Shown in pieces: positions 8,981 to 17,095 of a DNA stretch of 64,000 nucleotides. The DNA comes from Streptantibioticus ferralitis. Its GTDB lineage: Bacteria; Actinomycetota; Actinomycetes; Streptomycetales; Streptomycetaceae. The translations under genes were made by a program, and so were the position numbers. The stretch is taken from NCBI RefSeq assembly GCF_029223525.1, contig NZ_JARHTQ010000007.1:62001-126000 (forward strand), given 5' to 3'. Below the pieces are notes generated by a model. It had not been told where the DNA came from. It did no database searches and saw nothing but the letters and a program-made list of their open reading frames with translations. Each line of letters opens with the position of its first letter. Within the stretch, counting starts at the first letter, position 1.

Positions 8981-10060
8981 ATGGGGTTGCTGACCATCGG
9001 GGCTTTCGCGAAGGCGTCCCGGCTGTCACCGAAGGCACTGCGTCTTTACGACGAGCTCGGACTGCTGACCCCGGCGCGCGTCGACCCGACGAACGGCTAC
9101 CGCCGCTACGACCCGCAACAGCTGGAGCAGGCCCGGCTGGTGGCCTGGCTGCGCCGCCTCGGTGTGCCGCTGGCGCAGATCCGGCAGATCTGTGTGCTGG
9201 AAGCGCCCGCCGCGGCGTGGGAGGTACGCGCGTACTGGGCGCGGGTCGAGGCCGATGTCGCGGCCCGGCGGGACCTGGCCGCCTTCCTCATCGACCATCT
9301 GTCCCGGAAGGACCCCGAGATGACACTGTCCGTCAAACCGCTGGAAATCCGTTACGCCGCGCTGTCCGACGCCGGACTGGTACGCGAGAGCAACCAGGAC
9401 ACCGCCTACGCCGGATCCCGGCTGCTCGCGGTCGCCGACGGCTTCGGCGGTGGTGGCGCCCCGGCCAGCGCGGCCGCGATCGACGTGCTCAAGTCCCTGG
9501 AAACCGACGGGATCCCGGCAGGCAACCTGCTCAACGCCCTCGAAGACACTGTGCAGCAGGCCCAACAGGCCGTGCACGGCATCGCCGCGGCCGACCCCGC
9601 ACCGCAACAGGTGGGCACCACGCTCACCGCGATGCTCTGGACCGGAACGCAACTGGCCCTGGTCCACATCGGCGACTCCCGCGCCTACCTGCTACGCGAC
9701 GGCGAGTTCCTGCAGATCACCCACGATCACACCGCGGTCCAGTCGATGGTCGACGAAGGACGCATCAGCGCCGAGGAAGCCGCCTCCCACCCCCAGCGCT
9801 CGCTGCTGGCAAGGGCCCTGGCGGGAGCGGGCGAAGCCACTCCCGAGGTACGCCTGCACGATGCTCGACCCGGTGACCGCTATCTGCTCTGCTCCGACGG
9901 CCTGTCCGGCGTCGTACCGCCGGAGGCACTGCGCCGGGTGCTCTCGACGGTCTCCGATCCCGAGCAGGCGGTGCGCGAACTGATCGCCCTGGCCAACCGC
10001 TCCGGCGGGCCCGACAACGTCAGCTGTGTGGTCGCCGATGTGCTGGAGCCGCGGCAGTAG
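8981..10060 (+). CDS. MerR DNA-binding domain fused to a PP2C phosphatase
   Basis: 359 residues. Residues 1-110 form a MerR winged helix (LLTIGAFAKASRLSPKALRLYDELGLL, YRRYDPQQLEQARLVAWLRRLGVPLAQI) followed by a short coiled coil. From about residue 118 a PP2C/SpoIIE-type Ser/Thr phosphatase follows with metal ligands in RESNQDTAYA, VADGFGG, VHIGDSRAYLLRDG, LCSDGLSG and GGPDNVSCVV. A phosphatase takes the place of the small effector-binding domain of MerR proteins, so DNA binding and dephosphorylation are joined in one chain. RBS AGGAGGAG precedes the ATG, and a MerR-type promoter lies 40 nt upstream. The partner kinase is not in the window. Domain calls are firm; the target is unknown. Confidence 0.92.
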   Translation: MGLLTIGAFAKASRLSPKALRLYDELGLLTPARVDPTNGYRRYDPQQLEQARLVAWLRRLGVPLAQIRQICVLEAPAAAWEVRAYWARVEADVAARRDLAAFLIDHLSRKDPEMTLSVKPLEIRYAALSDAGLVRESNQDTAYAGSRLLAVADGFGGGGAPASAAAIDVLKSLETDGIPAGNLLNALEDTVQQAQQAVHGIAAADPAPQQVGTTLTAMLWTGTQLALVHIGDSRAYLLRDGEFLQITHDHTAVQSMVDEGRISAEEAASHPQRSLLARALAGAGEATPEVRLHDARPGDRYLLCSDGLSGVVPPEALRRVLSTVSDPEQAVRELIALANRSGGPDNVSCVVADVLEPRQ

Positions 10061-10147
10061 GTCCGGCTCGGACCGCCTCAACTCCTCCTGGTTTCCGCTC
10101 GGTTCATGGCATCGGGGGTGACATGCTTTCGACCGGGCGGTAATTGA

Positions 10148-10180
10148 GCCCGCCTACTCACGTCGTCTGAGTAGGCGGGC
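10148..10180. terminator. Terminator of the MerR-PP2C gene
   Basis: A perfect 13-bp inverted repeat (10148-10160 with 10168-10180) has a 7-nt loop. It lies about 90 nt after the phosphatase stop codon. Confidence 0.75.
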
Positions 10181-10285
10181 CGATCGACCGCGCTCGGCGG
10201 GAGGGTTCGATGGGGGCCATGGACGGAACCATCACCCCCGAGCAAGAGCGCGAAGCGCTGGACCACAACCTGCGGAAGGGCGCGG

Positions 10286-10528
10286 GAGTTCGACCCAGTA
10301 CTGTCCGTCAACGTCCGCGCGGTCATACTCGCCGTCCAGACCGCGCTGCGGTTCCTGCCCGGGGGCGGGCGGATCGTCACTGTCGGCAGCAACATCCACG
10401 ACCACACGCCCTTTCCCGGTATGGCGCTGTACGTGGCGAGCAAGGCCGCGTTGAGCGGTCAGACCAGGGGCCTGGCCCGCGAGGTCGGCCCGCGTGGCAT
10501 CACGGCGGTCCTCGTCGTAGTCCGGCGT
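10286..10528 (+). pseudogene. Short-chain dehydrogenase fragment
   Basis: About 80 codons read as the middle of a classical SDR: SVNVRAVILAVQTAL (conserved Asn), GGGRIVTVGS (catalytic Ser), and YVASKAALSGQTRGLAREV with the Tyr-x-x-x-Lys pair. The N-terminal Rossmann half with GxxxGxG and the C-terminus are absent, and no start codon fits. It is a deletion remnant wedged between a terminator and the 3' end of the DinB gene. Confidence 0.8.
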
Positions 10529-10557
10529 CGGCCGTGCCCGGGCCGCGGGAGCGTACG

Positions 10558-11064
10558 TCAGGCGCCGACGGTTCCGTCGATGCCCTCGCGCAGGAAGTCG
10601 GCGTGTCCGTTGTGCCGGGCGTAGTCGTGGATCAGATGCAGCATCACCAGACGCAGCGACACGTCCTGGCCCCACCTGGGCTGATGGCCGATCACATCGA
10701 GCGACTCGGCCTCCCGCTCGATCCGCCGCGAGTGCTCGACCTCGGCCTGCCAGGCCTCGAACGCCCCCGACCGGGTCTGCGCACTCGCGTCGAACGCCGC
10801 CTGGTAGTCGCCCTCGTCCGACCACACGAGCGGGATGTCCTCCCCGTTGATCACCCGGCGGAACCATGTCCGCTCAACCTCCGCCATGTGCCGCACCAGG
10901 CCGAGCAGCGACAGCGTCGAGGGCGGCATCGACTGACGGCGCAGATCCTCGTCGGAGAGGCCGTCGCACTTCATGGCGAGCGTCGCCCGGTGGTAGTCCA
11001 GGAAGGCACGGAGCATCTCGCGCTCGTCCGCTATCAACGGCGGGCCGATCCGTTCGGTGGTCAT
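10558..11064 (-). CDS. DinB/DUF664 four-helix protein
   Basis: 168 residues of the DinB/YfiT-like metal-binding helical bundle. Likely ligands are His in LVRHMAEVERTWF and the late HLIHDYARHNGHADFLRE. Members include mycothiol- and bacillithiol-dependent transferases, but most DUF664 proteins are uncharacterised. ATG at 11064 overlaps the stop codon of the upstream gene as ATGA, so the two are translationally coupled. A longer upstream start is possible but reads through shadow sequence of the neighbour. Confidence 0.88.
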   Translation of the reverse strand: MTTERIGPPLIADEREMLRAFLDYHRATLAMKCDGLSDEDLRRQSMPPSTLSLLGLVRHMAEVERTWFRRVINGEDIPLVWSDEGDYQAAFDASAQTRSGAFEAWQAEVEHSRRIEREAESLDVIGHQPRWGQDVSLRLVMLHLIHDYARHNGHADFLREGIDGTVGA

Positions 11065-11624
11065 GAGTGGAAATCCCTTCGCTTGATCTTGGCCATGCGC
11101 ACCCCGTCCGGGTGGTGCCACACGATGCCCTCGTACTGCGGACGGGCGTGCAGCCAGTCCCGTAGCCCCTCGAAGTCCCGCGGTGCGGCCGCCACATCGG
11201 CGCTGACCGACGACGGTGCCCAGCCGTGGCGCACCAGGACGTGCCCCTCGAAGCCATCCGGGTTGCCATTGATCTTCGGCCCCACCAACTCGTAGGTGCC
11301 AGGAGCCCACGCCTCCCCCAACCGCTCGGCCTCAGCGTGGAACTTCGCGAACGACGACTGGGACATCGGCTCCCAGCCGACCGCCTTGCCGGTGGTCTCG
11401 TCGGTCTGCACGGGCAGGTAGTTCGCGGGCGACCGCCCACCGGCCTTCACCTCGCGCCGCGCCCACCACTCGCCGGACCGGTCGAGCATCACGCACGTCC
11501 CGTCCCACTTCCGTGTCGCCGTGCCCTCACCGGCCAGCACCCACTCGCAGTTGGGCGTCACCTCGGGCAGCAGGCCCCCGCGCTCCTGCCGATCGCGCAC
11601 GAACAGGGTAGGGATCTTACGCAT
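11061..11624 (-). CDS. RNA-ligase-like nucleotidyltransferase (DUF5565-like)
   Basis: 187 residues. The covalent nucleotidyltransferase motifs are visible in order: motif I TRKWDGT (Lys as the probable AMP acceptor, residue ~39), RREVK, YELVGPKINGNP (motif III/IIIa region), EGIVWHHPDG (motif IV) and MAKIKRRDF (motif V). This is the core of RNA/DNA ligases and capping enzymes without any accessory domain. Actinomycete homologues are known only as a DUF family of putative RNA ligases. ATGA overlap with the downstream DinB gene implies joint expression. RNA end healing or tRNA repair is possible; no kinase/phosphatase partner is present. Confidence 0.82.
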   Translation of the reverse strand: MRKIPTLFVRDRQERGGLLPEVTPNCEWVLAGEGTATRKWDGTCVMLDRSGEWWARREVKAGGRSPANYLPVQTDETTGKAVGWEPMSQSSFAKFHAEAERLGEAWAPGTYELVGPKINGNPDGFEGHVLVRHGWAPSSVSADVAAAPRDFEGLRDWLHARPQYEGIVWHHPDGVRMAKIKRRDFHS

Positions 11625-11717
11625 GACTTCCCCCGGTTTGGATGCAGCTTGTCCGGTGCGTAGTGAACCAGTACTGGCCAGCTGACCGGTACCGAATTGG
11701 GCGGCGTGCCCCGCGAC

Positions 11718-12719
11718 CTAGCCCGGCGCGAGATGCGCCACCACCTCGGCCAGTTCCTGGCAGGCGTCCTCCACCTTGCGGCGGGTGTTGTTCCGCTCGG
11801 TGGTGATCGCGGCCAGTAGGAGTGCGGTCAGGGCGGCGGCGCCGTTGAGGGCCTGCAGGTTGACCATGGTCGCGACGAGACCGTGATGTGCGAACGGTCC
11901 GGTGTGATGGGTCGCCGACGTCACCGCGCCCACGGACACGACCAGCGCGCAAGGCGCGGCTCCCGCAAGTTGGAAACGCAGCGCCGCCCAGATGAGTAGC
12001 GGGAAGACAAGGAACAGCAGCGACAGGGAGGTGCTGGTGACGCCGAACGTGACCACCACCGTGCCGACCAGCAGGGCCGCCGCCTCGGCCCACTGGAGGA
12101 AGGGGACGTCACGGGGCACGCGGACCCTGCGCACGGTCAGCAGCAGTGGTGTGACCACGAGCACGCCCAGCGCGTTGCCCGTCCACCACGCCGACCATGC
12201 CGTCCAGAACGAGTCGGCGGGCACCCGGCCGCTGAGCACCAGAGCACCGACGGCCAGCGTCGGATTGACCAGCGTGCCGGCCAATGCGCCCAGGAACACC
12301 AGTGCCAGCCCGTCCCGCAGCCGGCCCAACTCGACGCGGAAGCCGACCTGGCGGAGCATCAGGTAGGCACAGATCGGGGCGAGCGTGTTCCCCGCGATGA
12401 TTCCGACGTCAGCGAGCGGATAGTGCCACGGCAGGAACGTCAGCTCGGAGAAGAGTGCGCCGAGCGCGATCCCCGGCCAGGTCCGCATCCCCCAGTAGAG
12501 CAGGTAGGTCAGGGCGATGCCCGAGGGCAGCCAGAGTGGGGAGATGACCTGGTTGCCGGCGACCACCACCCGTTCCGTCTCGCCGAGCCAACTCGTGGCG
12601 ATGTAGGAGGCGGCGACGACGACCAGCCGAACGGCCGCTGTGGCGTCACGCCGGGGTTCCTCGTTGCGCACCACGGCGGCCATCACACTACGTATCGCTG
12701 CCGAAGCCCGTTCCGACAC
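11718..12719 (-). CDS. MASE1-domain integral membrane protein
   Basis: 333 residues with about eight to nine hydrophobic segments covering nearly the whole chain. SPLWLPSGIALTYLLYWG and WWTGNALGVLVVTPLL are typical of the MASE1 sensory membrane domain. MASE1 usually precedes a kinase, GGDEF or PP2C output domain; here the protein ends soon after the last helix with a short charged tail (TERNNTRRKVEDACQEL), so no output domain is encoded. Start GTG at 12719 with an AGGAG 10 nt upstream. It may act with a separate partner; the neighbours give no hint. Confidence 0.85.
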   Translation of the reverse strand: MSERASAAIRSVMAAVVRNEEPRRDATAAVRLVVVAASYIATSWLGETERVVVAGNQVISPLWLPSGIALTYLLYWGMRTWPGIALGALFSELTFLPWHYPLADVGIIAGNTLAPICAYLMLRQVGFRVELGRLRDGLALVFLGALAGTLVNPTLAVGALVLSGRVPADSFWTAWSAWWTGNALGVLVVTPLLLTVRRVRVPRDVPFLQWAEAAALLVGTVVVTFGVTSTSLSLLFLVFPLLIWAALRFQLAGAAPCALVVSVGAVTSATHHTGPFAHHGLVATMVNLQALNGAAALTALLLAAITTERNNTRRKVEDACQELAEVVAHLAPG

Positions 12720-13059
12720 GCGGGAGCGAGCTCCTCAGCCCATCGGACAGGGGAGCGCCGCGGAGCCGTTGGTCGGTGCCGCCAGAGGGACACCCGCCAG
12801 CACCGTCCGTCACACCGGCCCGTCGGCCCGCTCCGGGTCGTTGTTCGCGCGTGCCTCCGCGATCCCCGCCCGCGACACCACCCATGTGCGCGCCGCGGCC
12901 GCCTGGGGGGCCGGACCGTGCGGCTGGGCCGCTACGGCCTCAGCGTCCGCCGCGTCGGGCAGCCCGTCAGGATCGCCAGCCGGGTAATCCGCGTAATCCG
13001 ATTCGTCCACGACCACATCAACGGACGAGACGCGCGCAGGTGACGGTGGACTTGTGGCG
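12720..13059. other. Spacer without a recognisable gene
   Basis: Frames on both strands are open but low in coding character and match nothing I know. A minus-strand stretch (12810-13016) of acidic, Ala-rich composition may be a relic. No hairpin or promoter stands out. Confidence 0.5.
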
Positions 13060-13405
13060 CTCCCGCCGAAGATCCGGCACCGCCTGCCAGACCGGCGCGA
13101 CGCTGGTGGGCTCGCTGCTGGGACCGCGGGGCAGGACGCGGCTGACCATGCCGGTCGCTGTGCGGGCGATGCTTCTGGCGCCGGGGCATGCCTGCCCGCC
13201 GTCGCTGGGTTGGGCGTTGGCCTGCCAGACGCTGACCGGCTGATGTACGTCCTACAGCCTCGGGCTGGACCAGTGGTTCATCGCAGCGGTTCCGGACGAA
13301 CTCCTCGGTCGGGCCATGAGGTTGATGACCGCCGGGCTGCTGACCGGTCAGGGTCCGGGCATGACCCTGGCGGGTACCGCCGCCGATTGGGCACCGCCGC
13401 CGGGG
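13060..13405 (+). pseudogene. C-terminal remnant of an MFS drug transporter
   Basis: A continuous frame interrupted by one in-frame TGA (13241-13243) reads like the last four helices of an MFS exporter: SLLGPRGRTRLTMPVAVRAM, then after the stop SYSLGLDQWFIAAVPDELLG and RAMRLMTAGLLTGQGPGM. The N-terminal two thirds are absent and the expected C-terminal end is lost. There is no plausible start codon, so this is a relic. Confidence 0.7.
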
Positions 13406-13723
13406 TCGCGTGCTGACATAGCCGCTGGTTCTCGCAGTGAGAACCAGCCGTTCTTGGACATACCGCCGGGCGGACGACACCCTGGAGATCATGGGGAACA
13501 CAGCGCACCACAGAACGACGGAGGAAGTCAGAGCCGGATCGCGGCCGAACGCCGGGAGTTGGCGGCCATGTTGGGAGTCGGCGGGCGGCGTCAACTCGTC
13601 GGCCGCGACCACGCGATGGCGCTGGATGCCGCGGATCAGCGGCCGCGAGGGTGGCAACTGTCGGCGGCCTGCCGCTCTTTGGGAGCGTGGGTCCGGATAG
13701 GGGCGTCGCCCAGGTCGGGCGCG
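13406..13723. other. Spacer without a recognisable gene
   Basis: Follows the MFS remnant up to the end of the CDF gene. Nothing coding is recognised on either strand and no clear hairpin is seen. Confidence 0.5.
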
Positions 13724-14854
13724 TCAGGCGTGGGCGTGGTGCGCGAGGGCGGCGTGTGGGTCCCGGCCGACGGCGGTGTGGTCGGTGTGGACGGTGGCGG
13801 CGGCGAGCCGCGGGACGCCGTGGATGAGGGCGTGCTCGGCCGCGACTGCCAGGTCGTGGGCCTGGACGACGGTCAGATGCGGGTCGACGACGATGTCGGC
13901 CTCGGCGTGCAGCGCGTGTCCGATCCACCGCATCCGTACCTGCCCGGTACCGCGGACGCCGTCGATGGCGCGCAGGGCGGTCTCCGCCTTGTCGATCAGA
14001 GCCGGGTCGACGGAGTCCATCAGGCGCCGGTAGACCTCGCGGGCGGCGTCCTTGAGGACCATCAGGATCGCTACGGTGATGAGCAGGCCGATGATCGGGT
14101 CGGCGGCACGCCAGCCCAGCGCCGCGCCGCCGGCGCCGAGGAGGACGGCGAGGGAGGTGAAGCCGTCGGTGCGGGCATGCAGGCCGTCGGCGACCAGCGC
14201 GGCGGAGCCGATACGGCGGCCGGTGCCGATGCGGTAGCGGGCCACCCATTCGTTGCCCAGGAAGCCGACCACGGCTGCGACCGCGACGGCCCACAGGTGG
14301 CTGATGTCGTGGGGGTTGAGGAGATGGGCGACGGCCTCGTAGGCGGCCAGCGCGGAGGAGGCGGCGATGGTGAGCACGATGGCGATGCCCGCGAGGTCCT
14401 CGGCGCGTCCGTAGCCGTAGGTGTAGCGGCGGTTGGCCGCCCGTCGGCCGAGCATGAAGGCGATGCCCAGCGGGACGGCCGTCAACGCGTCGGCGGCGTT
14501 GTGGATGGTGTCGCCCAGTAGTGCCACCGATCCGGACAGCGCGACGATCACCGCTTGGACCACCGTGGTCAGCCCGAGGATGCCGAGCGACAGCGACAGG
14601 GTGCGCATGCCTTCGCGGGAGTTCTCCATCGCCGCGTCGACCTTGTCCATGGCCTCGTGGCTGTGCGGGGTGACCATGTGCGCGACGCGATGGCGGATCC
14701 GTGCCCATCGGCCATGACCGTCGTCATGGTCATGGCTGTGATCGCCGTGACCGTGTCGGTGTTCGCCCTGGTCGTGACCGCGCTGCCCGGCATCCCCATG
14801 CGGGTGGCGGTGGCCACGGCCAGTCTGGTCGTGGTCGTGGGTCGGCTTGCTCAC
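13724..14854 (-). CDS. CDF-family metal cation exporter
   Basis: 376 residues. It exports divalent metal ions (Zn, Co, Ni, Cd or Fe) in exchange for protons. A His-rich cytoplasmic N-terminus (many HDH, HGHG and HSHDHD repeats) precedes six membrane segments with the metal-binding pairs GDTIHNAAD in TM2 and VADGLHARTD in TM5, then a C-terminal CDF domain ending in a His-rich tail. GTG at 14854 is chosen because GAGAGGGGGAGG lies just upstream; a longer frame would run into the divergent ArsR promoter. Divergence from a metal-type ArsR gene 77 bp away suggests metal-induced expression. Which metal cannot be read from sequence. Confidence 0.92.
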   Translation of the reverse strand: MSKPTHDHDQTGRGHRHPHGDAGQRGHDQGEHRHGHGDHSHDHDDGHGRWARIRHRVAHMVTPHSHEAMDKVDAAMENSREGMRTLSLSLGILGLTTVVQAVIVALSGSVALLGDTIHNAADALTAVPLGIAFMLGRRAANRRYTYGYGRAEDLAGIAIVLTIAASSALAAYEAVAHLLNPHDISHLWAVAVAAVVGFLGNEWVARYRIGTGRRIGSAALVADGLHARTDGFTSLAVLLGAGGAALGWRAADPIIGLLITVAILMVLKDAAREVYRRLMDSVDPALIDKAETALRAIDGVRGTGQVRMRWIGHALHAEADIVVDPHLTVVQAHDLAVAAEHALIHGVPRLAAATVHTDHTAVGRDPHAALAHHAHA

Positions 14855-14895
14855 GGGTGCCTCCCCCTCTCGGGCTGGTGACGGCTGGGGCGGAG

Positions 14896-14946
14896 TGGAC
14901 GTCGCGCCGCTCCACACATCATTATGTACGCATGAACGCACGCATG
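14896..14946. promoter_or_regulatory. Divergent cdf/arsR control region
   Basis: On the plus strand TGGACG (14896-14901) and CATTAT (14920-14925), 18 bp apart, would place the transcription start at about the ATG of arsR (14932), implying a leaderless mRNA. Two direct repeats ACGCATG (14928-14934, 14940-14946) overlap the start and could be bound by the repressor. Confidence 0.4.
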
Positions 14947-15288
14947 CATCTATCAGGTGCGCATGGGTCGCAGGAGCCAGCCGACGGCGAGCGGCTGACG
15001 GTGGCCGTGGAGGTGCTGGGGCTGCTCGCCGACCGCACGCGCCTGGCGCTGCTGCGGCGCCTGGGTGCGGGCGAGGCCGATGTGACGACGCTGACGGAGT
15101 CCTGCGGCGCGACCCGGACTTCGGTCAGCCAGCATCTGGCGCGGCTGCGGCTGGCCGGGCTGGTGACCACCCGCAAGGAGGGGCGCCGGGTGATCTACGG
15201 GCTGCGCCACGGGCACTTGCGGGGACTGGTGGACGAGGCCCTGAACGTCGCTGACCACCAGATCGGCCACCTGCCGCCCCACGACTGA
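14932..15288 (+). CDS. ArsR-family metal-responsive repressor
   Basis: 118 residues with a winged helix-turn-helix: LLADRTRLALLRRLGAGEADV, recognition helix TRTSVSQHLARLRLAGLV and wing TTRKEGRRVIYGL. A single Cys in LTESCGAT sits where alpha3-type metal sensors have theirs, and His residues cluster near the C-terminus (HLRGLVDEALNVADHQIGHLPPHD) as in Ni/Co/Zn sensors of the alpha5 type. Placed head to head with the CDF exporter, it most likely represses that gene and is released by metal. No upstream ribosome site; leaderless start likely. The next ATG is at 14944. Confidence 0.9.
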   Translation: MNARMHLSGAHGSQEPADGERLTVAVEVLGLLADRTRLALLRRLGAGEADVTTLTESCGATRTSVSQHLARLRLAGLVTTRKEGRRVIYGLRHGHLRGLVDEALNVADHQIGHLPPHD

Positions 15289-15329
15289 CGCCGTTGTGCG
15301 GGCGCCTTCGGGCCTGACGGTGCAGCGGG

Positions 15330-15503
15330 CCGCCCCCGACCTGCGAGCGGCGGCCCAGCGGCGGCTCGCCGTGCTTTCCCGTTGTGGGCCCGGTGCCAGG
15401 CGGCGTCCGCCAGCAGGCGCAGGCCGTTGAGGCCGACGATGACGGTGGAGCCCTCATGGCCCGCGACACCGAGCGGAGCATGGAGCAGTCCGCCTGCAGC
15501 CAC
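15330..15503 (-). pseudogene. C-terminal remnant of a heavy-metal P-type ATPase
   Basis: The frame reads GLLHAPLGVAGHEGSTVIVGLNGLRLLADAAWHRA, the typical last membrane helix and tail of P1B ATPases (AVAGHEGSTVLVALNGLRLL). Everything upstream in the gene (actuator, phosphorylation and ATP domains) is missing. The 5' break abuts an ArsR fragment on the opposite strand. Confidence 0.8.
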
Positions 15504-15695
15504 CAGCTACGGCTGCTGCGCAACCTCGGTCCGGGCAGCGGCGCGCGCAAAGGCCGATCCGTGGTCTACGCGCTCTGCGACGACCACGTCGCCGAACTGC
15601 TGGACCAGGCCGTTCACCACATCGAACACCTACGGCCGCGCATCAGCGACGCTTCGCCCGCACCGCAAGCGAACACGGCAGCCCCCGTCCGCTGA
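15489..15695 (+). pseudogene. C-terminal remnant of a second ArsR regulator
   Basis: SHQLRLLRNLG, ARKGRSVVYALCDDHVAELLDQAVHHIEHLRP matches the recognition helix, wing and C-terminal His-rich helix of CzrA/SmtB-type repressors, with HHIEH as likely alpha5 metal ligands. The first ~45 residues are lost. Together with the ATPase tail on the other strand it marks a deletion that removed the intergenic core of a divergent arsR/ATPase pair. Confidence 0.8.
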
Positions 15696-15771
15696 GCCGT
15701 CCGTAGCGGTTCCGTGGCCCGGCCGTGCCCGTCGGCGGCGATTCGACCCCCGTCGTCTCACTGGCGGGTCA

Positions 15772-16983
15772 TCACTGGCGGTATCCCGCGAGGAACCGGC
15801 CGATGCGGCTGATGGCCGCCTCCAGATCGTCGGCGTTCGGCAGGGTGAGGATGCGGAAGTGGTCCGGGTGCGGCCAGTTGAAGCCGGTGCCCTGGACGAC
15901 CTGGATCTTCTCGCGCAACAGCAGGTCCAGTACGAACCGTTCGTCGTCGTGGATCTTGTGCACCTTCGGATCGAGGCGCGGGAAGGCGTAGAGGGCGCCC
16001 TTCGGTTTGACGCAGGAGACGCCGGGGATCTCGTTGAGCTTCTCCCAGGCGCGGTTGCGCTGTTCGTGCAGGCGTCCGCCGGGCAGGACCAGGTCCTCGA
16101 TGCTCTGGCGGCCGCCCAGCGCGGCCTGGATGGCGTACTGGGCGGGGGCGTTGGGGCACAGCCGCATCGAGGCGAGCATGGTCAGCCCCTCCAGGTAGTC
16201 CCTGGCGTGCTGTTTGGGGCCGGAGACGACGAGCCAGCCGGACCGGAACCCGGCGACGCGGTACGCCTTGGACAGGCCGTTGAAGGTCAGGCAGACCAGG
16301 TCCGGCGCGAGTACCGCGGCGCTGTGGTGCACGGCGTCGTCGTAAAGGATCTTGTCGTAGATCTCGTCGGAGAAGACCATCAGGCCGTGGCGGCGGGCGA
16401 GATCGAGGATGCCGTCGAGGATGTCCTTCGGATAGACGGCGCCGGTGGGGTTGTTGGGGTTGATGATCACCACTGCCTTGGTGCGGTCGGTGATCTTCGA
16501 CGCCATGTCGTTCAGATCCGGTAGCCAGTCGGCCGACTCGTCGCAGATGTAGTGCACCGGCTTGCCGCCCGCGAGGGTGGTCACCGCGGTCCACAGCGGG
16601 AAGTCCGGTGCCGGGATGAGGACTTCGTCGCCGTCGTCGAGCAGCGCCTGGACCGCCATGGAGACCAGTTCGGAGACGCCGTTGCCGAGGAAGACGTCGT
16701 CGACTCCGACATCGGGCAGGCCACGCTGCTGGTAGTGCTGGGCCACCGCGCGCCGGGCGGGCAGGATGCCGCGCGAGTCGGTGTAGCCATGGGCCTGCGA
16801 CAGGCTGCGGATCATGTCCTGCAGGATCTCCTCGGGCGCCTCGAACCCGAAGAGCGCCGGATTGCCGGTGTTCAGGCGCAGCACGCTGTGCCCCGCCTCC
16901 TCCAGCGCGTTGGCGTGCTCGATCACCGGTCCGCGGATCTCGTAGCAGACCTCGTTGAGCTTGCTCGACTGCCGGAACTCCAT
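15772..16983 (-). CDS. PLP-dependent aminotransferase, AlaA-like
   Basis: 403 residues of class I/II aminotransferases, close to the AlaA (alanine:2-oxoglutarate/pyruvate) group. Seen are the N-terminal YEIRGPVIEHANALEEAGHSVLRLNTGNP, GYTDSRG, IINPNNPTGAVY, FSDEIYDKILYD, the PLP lysine in FNGLSKAYRVAGFRSGW (residue ~240) and the terminal FRILTLPN Arg. GGGAGG precedes the ATG at 16983. It is divergent from an HxlR regulator with shared operators. Alanine aminotransferase is the best guess; valine or other substrates are possible. Confidence 0.92.
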   Translation of the reverse strand: MEFRQSSKLNEVCYEIRGPVIEHANALEEAGHSVLRLNTGNPALFGFEAPEEILQDMIRSLSQAHGYTDSRGILPARRAVAQHYQQRGLPDVGVDDVFLGNGVSELVSMAVQALLDDGDEVLIPAPDFPLWTAVTTLAGGKPVHYICDESADWLPDLNDMASKITDRTKAVVIINPNNPTGAVYPKDILDGILDLARRHGLMVFSDEIYDKILYDDAVHHSAAVLAPDLVCLTFNGLSKAYRVAGFRSGWLVVSGPKQHARDYLEGLTMLASMRLCPNAPAQYAIQAALGGRQSIEDLVLPGGRLHEQRNRAWEKLNEIPGVSCVKPKGALYAFPRLDPKVHKIHDDERFVLDLLLREKIQVVQGTGFNWPHPDHFRILTLPNADDLEAAISRIGRFLAGYRQ

Positions 16984-17037
16984 GCCGCCGCCTCCCACTT
17001 CGCACATCTGCCGCCGGACGGCGGGTGCCGATACTGG

Positions 17038-17088
17038 ACTTGGTTTTACCAAGTTGGCGCTTGGAAAGTCCAACCTCATGTCTAGACT
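17038..17088 (+). promoter_or_regulatory. Operators and promoter between aminotransferase and hxlR
   Basis: A perfect inverted repeat ACTTGGT-TTT-ACCAAGT (17038-17054) is followed by a second dyad TTGGA-AAG-TCCAA (17061-17073). TTGGAA (17061-17066) and TAGACT (17083-17088), 16 bp apart, form a promoter whose start would fall on the A of the ATG at 17096. The repeated TTGG/CCAA half sites suggest binding by the divergent HxlR protein, with control of both genes. Confidence 0.6.
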
Positions 17089-17095
17089 GAGCCGC

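Noticed and set aside
8818-9876. A 352-codon plus-strand frame overlapping the MerR-PP2C gene
   Set aside because: It is the +1 shadow of a gene with clear domains; its own translation is Arg/Pro-rich low complexity without motifs.
12720-13723. Insertion-sequence remnant suspected in the degraded stretch
   Set aside because: No terminal inverted repeats or transposase motifs could be found; only an MFS relic is recognisable.
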